Notes: generated by a model from the letters alone, not told the origin. 5,906 bases of DNA from CAYLVJ01 sp964501525 (GCA_964501525.1 CAZCSI010000030.1:1-5906), one strand, 5' to 3'; numbered from the stretch's first letter, positions 1-5,686 are shown. Program-made: numbers and translations.

Positions 1-70
1 GGGGGGCCAGGATTTGAACCTGGAATCTTCGCGTCCAGAGCGCGACGTCTTACCGTTCGACTACCCCCCA
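1..70 (-). tRNA. tRNA-Gln (anticodon CTG), last acceptor base cut by window edge
   Basis: Read on the minus strand this folds as a full cloverleaf. The acceptor is TGGGGGG (64-70) paired with CCCCCC plus one base outside the window. The D arm is GTC/GAC, the anticodon stem TCGCG/CGCGA encloses loop CTCTGGA, the variable loop is AGATT, and the T arm is CCAGG-TTCAAAT-CCTGG. In the loop, U33 is followed by CTG, which reads the Gln codon CAG. The U1-A72 acceptor end is typical of bacterial tRNA-Gln. Its 5' end lies only 4 nt after the ftsX stop codon, so it is probably carried on the ftsX transcript and released by RNase P. The discriminator base and any CCA lie outside the window. Confidence 0.95.
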
Positions 71-74
71 CTGG

Positions 75-989
75 CTACACACTGAGATATTTACGTATAG
101 CTGCAAAACTGGGGGCAAGGCCCAGAAACAAAGCAGCTCCCAGTTGAATCAAAGCAATATTTAATAGGTTTTCTTTAAAAAAGTTAAAAATACGGAACTC
201 GGTGAATAGAGTCCCTATCCGGGGCGTAATAAGATAGGCGGCTCCCGCCACCAAACCCAGAGAAAGAACAAAAGCTATCATTCCGGCCATAAAGCCCTGA
301 ACTAAAAACGGTCCGCTTATAAAAGAGTTGGAGGCGCCCACCAGACGCATAATAGATATCTCCCGGGCTCGAGACTGAATAGCCAACCGGACAGTGTTAA
401 AGGTAATAAGAGCTGACACGGATACGAAAATAACGGTAACGATTAGCCCGCTGACAGTAATAAAGTTGGATAGGTCAAAAATCTTTTCAATAACGGGTTT
501 TCTGTCAAAATAGTCAACTTTTTCAATTACCCCGGTGTACTTCTCTTCAGTCAACAGGTTGGCAACGTGTTCCAGTCTTTCGGGCTGAACAGCTCTGATG
601 CTCAAAGAAGCGAGAAAAGGATTGGTCCCCACTTCAGCCAATGACTCCATCAGGGCTTCATCGTCTTTATGTCTCTCTACGAAATCCTCAAAAGCTTCCT
701 CTTTGGACCGTATAGAGACATCCTGCACCCCTTCCACAGAACTCAACTCTTCTTTCAACTCAAAGGCCTGGTCCGGACTGGAGTCTCTTTTAAAATAAAC
801 GGAGACATCTGCTTTCTGCTTGGCCTCTTCTATCAAGAAATTAACAACCGCTCTGGTTAAAACGAGTCCGCCCACCAAAGAGGTGGTGATAACAAGAACG
901 AGAATCGTAGTGAGCGAGAGATCAATGTTTCTCCGAAAATTAATCCATCCGTTCTCTAATATTCTTTTGGCTAAAACAAACATATTCAT
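75..989 (-). CDS. ftsX: Cell division protein FtsX (FtsE-associated membrane protein)
   Basis: FtsX is the membrane partner of the ATPase FtsE. In other bacteria the FtsEX complex sits at the division site and controls peptidoglycan hydrolases outside the cell. The 304-residue product has the family layout: a short basic cytoplasmic N-terminus, a first membrane helix (about 24-48), an extracytoplasmic domain (about 50-172), a second helix (about 177-203), the cytoplasmic motif REISIMRLVGAS (209-220) that is highly characteristic of FtsX, and two further helices (about 229-255 and 276-298). It follows ftsE by about 50 bp, as is normal. The start is uncertain: GTG at 1004, ATG at 989 and ATG at 983 are all in frame and none has a clear SD. 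I chose ATG 989; ATG 983 would give the usual MF..KRI beginning. The TAG stop lies 4 nt before tRNA-Gln. Confidence 0.93.
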   Translation of the reverse strand: MNMFVLAKRILENGWINFRRNIDLSLTTILVLVITTSLVGGLVLTRAVVNFLIEEAKQKADVSVYFKRDSSPDQAFELKEELSSVEGVQDVSIRSKEEAFEDFVERHKDDEALMESLAEVGTNPFLASLSIRAVQPERLEHVANLLTEEKYTGVIEKVDYFDRKPVIEKIFDLSNFITVSGLIVTVIFVSVSALITFNTVRLAIQSRAREISIMRLVGASNSFISGPFLVQGFMAGMIAFVLSLGLVAGAAYLITPRIGTLFTEFRIFNFFKENLLNIALIQLGAALFLGLAPSFAAIRKYLSV

Positions 990-1041
990 GGGTGATGTAA
1001 ACACAATATTTATCGTTTATGACACTATAAATGAAAAATTG

Positions 1042-1732
1042 TTAAAGTAAAACCTTGCCCTTGTCAGCTTCCATATCCAGCTCTCCGTTTTTAATGAGGA
1101 TGGTCCTTACCTTTAATTCTTTTATNNNNNNNNNNAATATCCCTGTCGTGGGTAGCGAAGATAACCGTGGTTCCGAACTCATTGATTCTTCTAAGCAAGC
1201 TAATCACCTCTCTGGTATTAGCTGCATCCAGGTTGCCGGTCGGTTCGTCAGCCAGTAAAATATTAGGTTTGTGGATAAGGGCCCGGGCAATGGCAACTCT
1301 TTGTTTTTCTCCTGCAGAAAGTTGTTCCGGAAAATTACAGGCCTTGTCCTCCAAACCCACTATGTTTAATACTTCGGGAACACTTTTTTCTATCTCTTCG
1401 TCCTCCGCTCCGATCACGTTTAACACAAAACAGATGTTCTCATAAACCGTTCTCGAGGGCAGCAGCTTGTAGTCCTGAAAAATAGCTCCTATTTTTCTTC
1501 TCAGGGCAGGAAGCTCTTTACGAGGCAGCTTGTTAATGTCAGTCCCGTCAATAATGATCTCTCCTTCAGTCGGCCTCTCTTCAGCCAGAACCAAGTGCAG
1601 TAAAGTAGTCTTGCCTGCTCCGGAACGACCGGCAATAACCACAAACTCGTCTTCTTCGACACTAAAGGAAACTTTGTTTAAAGCGATGGTGTCAGGCTTA
1701 TAAATCTTAGTTACGTTTTTTATCTCAATCAT
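1042..1732 (-). CDS. ftsE: Cell division ATP-binding protein FtsE (contains a 10-N assembly gap)
   Basis: This is the ABC-type ATPase of the FtsEX complex, cytoplasmic and bound to FtsX. Visible motifs: Walker A GRSGAGKT (35-42), Q-loop IGAIFQ (Q86), signature LSAGEK (138-143; the second glycine of the usual LSGGE is Ala), Walker B ILLADE (158-163), D-loop NLD and switch histidine H195 in ATHDRD. The ATG at 1732 gives the family start MIEIKNVTKIY and overlaps the prfB stop by 8 bp, suggesting translational coupling. Ten Ns (1126-1135) fall after residue 199. Read through as 10 bases, the protein ends in a non-family tail stopping at 1091. In the other frame the sequence continues as IKELKVRTILIKNGELD and stops with TAA at 1042-1044, which is a normal FtsE C-terminus. 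With no bases in the gap the protein is 226 residues, the usual FtsE length. I annotate that version. Confidence 0.93.
1126..1135. other. Assembly gap (10 Ns) inside ftsE
   Basis: A run of ten undetermined bases breaks the ftsE reading frame. The codons before it (ending GAT ATT) and after it (starting ATA AAA GAA) form an uninterrupted FtsE reading only if the number of missing bases is a multiple of three, and the family alignment fits zero. The run is most likely a scaffolding placeholder, not a measured gap. Confidence 0.9.
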
Positions 1733-2835
1733 GAAGTTTGATTTCTTCTTTAATAAAGGGGTCGAGATTTCCTTCCAAAACCTGTTCCGGGTCGGAAACC
1801 TCAACTCCGGTTCTTAAATCTTTAACCATCTTATAGGGGTGGAGCACATAACTCCTGATCTGCCTGCCCCAGGCCGGATCAATTTTGCCCTTGATTTTCT
1901 TAAGATTCTTTTTTCGTTCTTCCGCCTTTCTCTGATAAAGCTTGGAGTAAAGCATACTCAGAGCTTTCTCCTTGTTCCGGTTTTGAGAGCGTTCTGCCTC
2001 ACAGGAAACGACAATGCCCGTAGGAAGGTGGGTGACGCGCACCGCAGACTCGGTTTTCTGCGTATACTGGCCTCCCGGACCCGAAGAACGAAACGTTTCC
2101 ATTTTAATATCTTTTTGAGGAACCTCCAATTCATTCTCCTCAACTCTTTCCAGTCTCGGAAAAACCACCACCTGCGCAAAAGAAGTATGACGCAGGTTCT
2201 GAGATGAAAAAGGAGATACTCTTACCAAGCGGTGCACTCCGGCTTCTTTTTTAAGATACCCGAAAGCGTAAGAACCCGATATCTCCATAGTCACCCTTTT
2301 GATGCCCATTCTTCCCTCCGGCCCGCCCGGTTCTCCAAAGGACTGTTCCAGTACCTTGCAATCAAAACCTTTGCCTTCCGCATACCTAGTATACATTCTT
2401 TTGAGCATCGCCGTCCAGTCCTCTGCCTCCTGCCCGCCTGCTCCGGCATATATCTCCAAAATGGCATCTTTGCGGTCGTGTTCTCCACCCAAATAAGTGC
2501 GGAAAGAAAGCTCCTCAACCTTCTGCTCCACCTCATGAAGACGAGTTTGCAGCTCGGAAACAAGCTTTTCATCCTCTCCGCTGACCACGGTGTTTATCTC
2601 TTTCAGCTCCTGAAGCTCCCGCCTTATATCTTGATAAGTGCTGATTTCGTCACGTAGATCCGATATCTCTTTACTCACCTCTTTGGCCCGTTCCTGATTA
2701 TTCCAAAAAGCAGGGTCTTGTGCTTCTTTTTCCAGGCTGTCCAGCTTCTTTTTCTTTTGCGCCAAGTCAAACCCACCGCTCCAACCGGAGCATTTTACCT
2801 TGCAGCTCTTCTATTTTTTGCTCTAACTCCTGCAT
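1725..2835 (-). CDS. prfB: Peptide chain release factor 2 (RF2), with programmed +1 frameshift
   Basis: RF2 reads UGA and UAA in the ribosomal A site and triggers peptide release. The gene is in two frames. The zero frame starts at ATG 2835 and runs 22 codons (MQELEQKIEELQ...LERWV) to an in-frame TGA at 2769-2767. The main frame, entered by skipping T2769, continues DLAQKKKK to the TGA at 1725. The joined product is 369 residues (E. coli RF2 has 365). Visible are the N-terminal coiled-coil domain with PAFWNN, the superdomain segment AGAGGQEAEDW, the stop-codon-reading motif SPF (207-209) and the catalytic GGQ (254-256) in the context SSGPGGQYTQKTES. The SPF tripeptide marks RF2 rather than RF1. 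The gene lies 35 bp after tRNA-Thr and overlaps ftsE by 8 bp. No clear SD precedes the ATG. Expression is probably autoregulated through the frameshift, as in other bacteria. Confidence 0.95.
2766..2784 (-). promoter_or_regulatory. prfB programmed +1 ribosomal frameshift site (GTT TGA C)
   Basis: The minus strand reads TTGGAGCGGTGGGTTTGAC, in zero frame TTG GAG CGG TGG GTT TGA C. Slipping by +1 on GTT gives GTT-(T)-GAC, restoring Val-Asp-Leu, which aligns with the Leu-Asp of known RF2 proteins. G-rich tracts just upstream (GGAG, GGTGG) could act as the stimulatory internal SD, and the C after TGA is the usual poor termination context. The slip codon is GTT instead of the usual CTT. When RF2 is scarce the ribosome pauses at TGA and shifts, so RF2 controls its own synthesis. 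Confidence 0.88.
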
Positions 2836-2870
2836 AGTATTTCTTTAACACGGCCATTATTCTTTACTTG

Positions 2871-2942
2871 AGCCAGAGAGCGGGTTTGAACCGCTGACCT
2901 ATCCCTTACGAAGGGATTGCTCTACCACTGAGCTACTCTGGC
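2871..2942 (-). tRNA. tRNA-Thr (anticodon CGT)
   Basis: The minus strand folds as acceptor GCCAGAG (2936-2942) with CTCTGGC (2872-2878), D arm GCTC-AGTGGTA-GAGC, anticodon stem ATCCC/GGGAT with loop TTCGTAA, variable loop AGGTC, and T arm AGCGG-TTCAAAC-CCGCT. The anticodon CGT reads ACG (Thr). The discriminator is U73 (plus-strand A2871) and no CCA is encoded. It sits 2 nt after tRNA-Gly and 35 nt before the prfB start, so it probably shares their transcript. Confidence 0.96.
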
Positions 2943-2944
2943 AA

Positions 2945-3016
2945 AGCGGGCGAGCGGAATCGAACCGCCGTCACATGCTTGGGAAGCATGAGTAATAACC
3001 ATTATACTACGCCCGC
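2945..3016 (-). tRNA. tRNA-Gly (anticodon CCC)
   Basis: The minus strand folds as acceptor GCGGGCG (3010-3016) with CGCCCGC (2946-2952), D loop AATGGTT, anticodon stem CATGC/GCATG with loop TTCCCAA, and T arm GGCGG-TTCGATT-CCGCT. The anticodon CCC reads GGG (Gly). The discriminator is U73, the expected glycine identity base, and no CCA is encoded. It begins 16 nt after the FtsB-like stop codon. Confidence 0.96.
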
Positions 3017-3032
3017 GGGTTGCAATATTTTC

Positions 3033-3425
3033 TTAAAAAAATGATTGTATTTCAGCCAGAAAATCGTACCAAAAGCTTTTTTCTTTTTGAAAAGGTTGAG
3101 CAGACGCCTCCTCGTTCTCTTCTTTTTTAATGACCACCACCTCTTCGCCCGGCTTGTTGTAACCTTGACCCCTTATCTTTTCTTCCCAGTATTCCTCTGT
3201 TTCGCTCTCGAAAAGACCCGCTTCCAGCCTTTGTTTTTCAGTCTCCAGCTCATCCACCTCCTCAGTTAACTGGTCTCTTTTTTCTGAAAGCTCTCTTTTT
3301 CGCTTAACAATTTTCCAGTTGGAATAAATAAGAAATCCTGCTAATATTACCAAAGGAATAAGCAAAGAATAGGAAAACATCCTTTCGCTCCAATCACTTT
3401 CAGTTCTTCTTTTTCTACGCCTCAT
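3033..3425 (-). CDS. FtsB/DivIC-family septum formation initiator protein
   Basis: Proteins of this family are small bitopic divisome components that pair with FtsL through a coiled coil and link early and late division proteins. The 130-residue product shows a very basic N-terminus (MRRRKRR), one membrane helix (about 16-35), a charged heptad-like helix (about 38-70) and the family's short globular signature EEKIRGQGYNKPGEEVVVI (about 81-99), followed by an acidic linker and an aromatic C-terminus. It is somewhat longer than E. coli FtsB (about 103 residues). ATG 3425 is preceded by an in-frame TTG at 3428; I prefer ATG. No SD is visible. It appears to be the first gene of the minus-strand unit leading through two tRNAs to prfB-ftsE-ftsX, fitting a division role. 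FtsB and DivIC cannot be told apart here, so no symbol is given. Confidence 0.88.
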   Translation of the reverse strand: MRRRKRRTESDWSERMFSYSLLIPLVILAGFLIYSNWKIVKRKRELSEKRDQLTEEVDELETEKQRLEAGLFESETEEYWEEKIRGQGYNKPGEEVVVIKKEENEEASAQPFQKEKSFWYDFLAEIQSFF

Positions 3426-3446
3426 CAATAATTAATTCAACAAAAT

Positions 3447-3475
3447 ATTATCAATCACCATTTAAACTTGGTAAG
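3447..3475 (-). promoter_or_regulatory. Possible promoter of the ftsB-like operon
   Basis: On the minus strand CTTACC (3470-3475) and GATAAT (3447-3452) are separated by 17 nt. The -10 matches five of six consensus bases, the -35 only three. Transcription would start near 3440, giving a very short leader before ATG 3425. Some upstream promoter is required by the gene order, but this placement is weak. Confidence 0.3.
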
Positions 3476-3483
3476 AGTGTACT

Positions 3484-3582
3484 ATGAACAAAAGAGAAAA
3501 GCTTAGGACTTTTTGGATAATAGTAGGGATCTTGACCATCCTGAGTATGGTTTTTTTCAGGATTCTACCCCTTATTCTTTAG
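3484..3582 (+). CDS. Hypothetical 32-residue single-pass membrane protein
   Basis: I do not recognise a named family. The ORF ATG to TAG encodes MNKREKLRTFW, then a hydrophobic stretch (about residues 11-25), then RILPLIL. The basic N-terminus followed by one membrane helix predicts an N-in, C-out orientation. A partial purine-rich stretch (GGTAAGAG) ends 6 nt before the ATG and could be a weak SD. The gene is divergent from the FtsB-like gene and convergent with murJ. A hairpin with eight Ts starts at its stop codon, which argues that the plus strand is transcribed here as its own unit. Small proteins of this kind are often missed in annotation. The neighbours suggest, but do not show, an envelope or division-related role. 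The main alternative is a chance ORF in an intergenic spacer. Confidence 0.6.
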   Translation: MNKREKLRTFWIIVGILTILSMVFFRILPLIL

Positions 3583-3607
3583 TATAACGGCTAAAGTGCT
3601 TTTTTTT
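3577..3607 (+). terminator. Probable intrinsic terminator of the small membrane protein gene
   Basis: CTTTAG (3577-3582) pairs with CTAAAG (3591-3596) around an 8-nt loop. Three bases later comes an unbroken run of eight Ts (3600-3607). The stem is short and A/T-rich, so it is weak, but its position over the stop codon of the small ORF is apt. No equivalent T-run exists for the minus-strand murJ end. Confidence 0.5.
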
Positions 3608-5235
3608 CAAGAGCCTTTGATCTCTTCAAAAAGCATCTCTATCTCGGGCATACTCAAGCTGAAACTGATTAAAAAGTAAAATAAGGCTCCGCTTGCCCCG
3701 GCCAGGCCTGTTTGCAGCAAAAGAGTAAAAAAGGTGTCAATGGTCAAAAAGGCAGCCAACGGCCTGAGGGCCAGCCACACCACGCCTCCGGACGCCAGAG
3801 ACAAAACCCCGATCCTGAATAAAGAAGATAGTATCTTTCTGTTCCTGCCCATTCCCGTTTTGTTCTTCAGATAAAACAAAAGAAACAAAAACTGAACAAA
3901 AGAGGCCAAGGTAAGAGCTAAAGGAAGGGCCAGAATAACCACTCCTTGTTCGTGGTCCAGTTTCAAAAACTCCATTATCGCTTGTGAAAATACCCCGCCC
4001 GCCTGGAGCAAACGCAGAAATAGAAGAGCAAAAACAACGGTTAAGATCAGGTTTAAACCATCACTGAGGCTGATGGTTTTTGCTTTTTTGATAGTATAAA
4101 AAACCCGTCGAAAAAGAGCTATAAAGCAGACTGAAAAAATAGAAAAAGAAAAAATACCCAAACTGGCCGCACTGAGCTGAGTTTCAGACCAACCCCAACG
4201 TCCGGTTTGAAAAACCAACCTCACCACCTGGGCTCTTAAAATAAAGGTGAAGACACTAATCGGCATAACCAAAAAAAGCATTTGACGAAAGATGCGGGAA
4301 AACTCTTCCCAAAAATCTTTTTTATCCGGGTCCGTCCATTTTTTAGAAAGAAGAGGAAAAGAAGCCAGACAAAAAGGAAGGGCTATCAAACTGACCGGCA
4401 CTCCTTTCAGGTTCTGGGTCAAGGTAAAAATAGAGATACTGCCTATGAAAAGTGTAGAAGCCAAAGCTGTAATTACTGTTACGTTGAGCTGCACAAAAAA
4501 TGCGCCCAGGGCGGTAAAAGGAATCAAAGAAATAGTTTCTTTTAAACGATGGTTGCGCAGGGTGAGAACCGGTTTGTAAAAAAATCCCTCCTGGACCGCA
4601 CTCGGCACCTGAATTAAAAAATGAGCCAGAGCCCCTACGATAGGCCCGGCAACCAGCCCGTACACACCCCAACGAGGAGCCAGAAAAATGATGCCGAAAA
4701 TAATGCCGAGATTGTAAAAAACAGGCGCCAAACCATAGGCGATGAAGCGGTCAAAATATTGCAGCAGCCCCGAAAAAACGGAGCTGAGACCAAACAAAAT
4801 CGGACTTAAAAGCATAATACGCACCAGCCAGACTAGGGTTTGCAGTTGAGAAAAAGTGAATCCGGGCGCTATTAATTTGACCAGCTGAGGAGCAGCTATA
4901 AAAAAAATAACACTCAGAACAACCAAAAAAAGAAAGGTGAAGTTAATAAGATTGTTGGCAAATAAAAACGCCTCCTGCTCATCTTTTTTATACTCTTTGG
5001 AAAAGATAGGCAGAAATACGGCCGACAGCCCTCCGGAAACAAAAACCGCCTGGAGCAGATCGGGCAGGCGGAAAGCGGCAAAGTAAAGGTCAAGAACCTC
5101 CCCTGCTCCAAAAGTACCGGCCAGCAGCCGGTCACGCACCAAAGCTAAAGCGTGGCTTAAAAAAGCCGAAAAAGAAAGAATAATAGCCGCCCTGGTTATA
5201 TTTTTAGTTTTGTGTTTTAGTATTCTATCTAACAT
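3607..5235 (-). CDS. murJ: Lipid II flippase MurJ (MviN family)
   Basis: MurJ moves lipid II, the peptidoglycan precursor, across the cytoplasmic membrane. The 542-residue product is almost wholly hydrophobic, with about 14 predicted membrane helices as in the MATE-like MOP superfamily. The N-terminal signature is clear: ALVRDRLLAGTFGAG (31-45), then LDLYFAAFRLPDLL (48-61) and SAVFLPIF (71-78). Middle family segments include LLQYFDRF and PVFYNLGIIFG. By eye against E. coli MurJ, R24 is kept (R34) and D39 is kept (D49), but R18, R52 and R270 appear replaced by H28, Q62 and N275. ATG 5235 is preceded by TAGGAG with 9-nt spacing, the only strong SD of the window. It is monocistronic as far as visible, divergent from rnpB and convergent with the small ORF; its stop is TGA. 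Confidence 0.94.
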   Translation of the reverse strand: MLDRILKHKTKNITRAAIILSFSAFLSHALALVRDRLLAGTFGAGEVLDLYFAAFRLPDLLQAVFVSGGLSAVFLPIFSKEYKKDEQEAFLFANNLINFTFLFLVVLSVIFFIAAPQLVKLIAPGFTFSQLQTLVWLVRIMLLSPILFGLSSVFSGLLQYFDRFIAYGLAPVFYNLGIIFGIIFLAPRWGVYGLVAGPIVGALAHFLIQVPSAVQEGFFYKPVLTLRNHRLKETISLIPFTALGAFFVQLNVTVITALASTLFIGSISIFTLTQNLKGVPVSLIALPFCLASFPLLSKKWTDPDKKDFWEEFSRIFRQMLFLVMPISVFTFILRAQVVRLVFQTGRWGWSETQLSAASLGIFSFSIFSVCFIALFRRVFYTIKKAKTISLSDGLNLILTVVFALLFLRLLQAGGVFSQAIMEFLKLDHEQGVVILALPLALTLASFVQFLFLLFYLKNKTGMGRNRKILSSLFRIGVLSLASGGVVWLALRPLAAFLTIDTFFTLLLQTGLAGASGALFYFLISFSLSMPEIEMLFEEIKGS

Positions 5236-5244
5236 GACATTGAA

Positions 5245-5250
5245 CTCCTA
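5245..5250 (-). promoter_or_regulatory. Shine-Dalgarno site of murJ
   Basis: TAGGAG on the minus strand lies 9 nt before ATG 5235 and fixes the murJ start. An out-of-frame ATG at 5240-5238 is only 4 nt away and opens a three-codon ORF (ATG TCA TGT TAG) overlapping the murJ start codon. Confidence 0.75.
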
Positions 5251-5283
5251 ATTATTTTAACATAAAACAGAAAACTTGATATC

Positions 5284-5312
5284 TTGACCAAGATGCAGAG
5301 TTATAGTATAAT
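5284..5312 (+). promoter_or_regulatory. Sigma-70-type promoter of rnpB
   Basis: TTGACC (5284-5289) and a perfect TATAAT (5307-5312) are 17 nt apart. The expected start point falls at about 5317-5319, exactly where the P1 helix of RNase P RNA begins. This is the best promoter in the window and fits a strongly expressed housekeeping RNA. Confidence 0.88.
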
Positions 5313-5317
5313 AAAGG

Positions 5318-5685
5318 TGCTTGGGTAAGTGAAGTGACTGCTCCAGTTAAGCTGGAGAGGAAAGTCCGAACACTCATCTTGGACATTTTTCTTGCAAGAA
5401 TGGCTAAGAAAGGGTAGCGGGTAACGCCCGTCGTCCGTAAGGATAGGGGTGCGAACAGAAACGTGGGAGGCGAGAGCCAAACAGCCCTTTATAAGGGTGG
5501 CTCCTGTAGTAATACAGGAATGAAACGGCTAAATCCCTACTTGGGTGTAAGAGCAAATATGGTAGCTCGCTAATCTTCTAAGCAGCCGGTTTCCGGAAAG
5601 CGTAGAAGTTGACCCTGGAAGTAATTCTAGGGCCAGATAAATGGTCACTTAAAACAGAATTCGGCTTATAACTTGCCCAAGCAAC
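5318..5685 (+). ncRNA. rnpB: RNase P RNA (RNA subunit of ribonuclease P)
   Basis: This is the catalytic RNA that cuts 5' leaders from tRNA precursors. The ends form a long P1 helix: TGCTTGGGTAAGT (5318-5330) pairs with ACTTGCCCAAGCA (5671-5683), with one G-U pair. Conserved core blocks are present: GAGGAAAGTCCGAAC (5355-5369), GCGAACAGAAACG (5451-5463), TGAAACGGCTAAATCCC (5521-5537), AGATAAATGGTCACT (5635-5649) and ACAGAATTCGGCTTATA (5654-5670). A hairpin CTCCAG/CTGGAG follows P1 as P3. GAGC/GCTC (5551-5554/5564-5567) closes a loop with GGT (5561-5563), the L15 site that binds tRNA CCA. CTTCTA/TAGAAG (5575-5580/5603-5608) resembles the P16/P17 arm, pointing to the ancestral A-type architecture. 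One hairpin with a GTAA loop (5503-5518) stands where E. coli has P13 and P14, and an extra hairpin lies at about 5377-5410. Length of about 368 nt is normal. Confidence 0.96.
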
Positions 5686-5686
5686 T

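Noticed and set aside
1017..1055. Promoter between ftsE and ftsX (TTTTAC, 17 nt, TATAGT on the minus strand)
   Set aside because: The -10 is fair but the -35 matches only two of six bases, and ftsX is expected to be co-transcribed with ftsE.
1091..1804. ftsE as an ORF starting at 1804 and ending at 1091
   Set aside because: The extra N-terminus lies inside the prfB 3' end and is not FtsE-like; the end at 1091 results from reading the N-run as exactly ten bases.
1839..2657. Plus-strand ORFs opposite prfB, and similar ones opposite ftsX and murJ
   Set aside because: They are antisense shadows of well-supported genes, with no recognisable domains and unlikely composition.
1725..2765. prfB starting at the TTG at 2765 (346 residues, single frame)
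   Set aside because: It lacks the conserved N-terminal helix. The 22 codons upstream in the other frame encode that helix and end at the hallmark in-frame TGA followed by C.
2795..2857. 20-codon ORF starting ATG GCC GTG before prfB
   Set aside because: It is in neither prfB frame, has no SD, and its sequence is a shadow of the prfB start. A leader-peptide role would be speculation.
1725..5235. Recoding of UGA (as in some Patescibacteria that read it as Gly)
   Set aside because: RF2 with SPF and GGQ is present and UGA ends prfB and murJ at family-appropriate places, so the standard bacterial code fits.
5304..5316. Bidirectional -10 element that also drives murJ on the minus strand
   Set aside because: The minus strand reads TATACT here, but no plausible -35 lies at the right distance, and it would fall inside the transcribed part of rnpB. 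I see no convincing murJ promoter.
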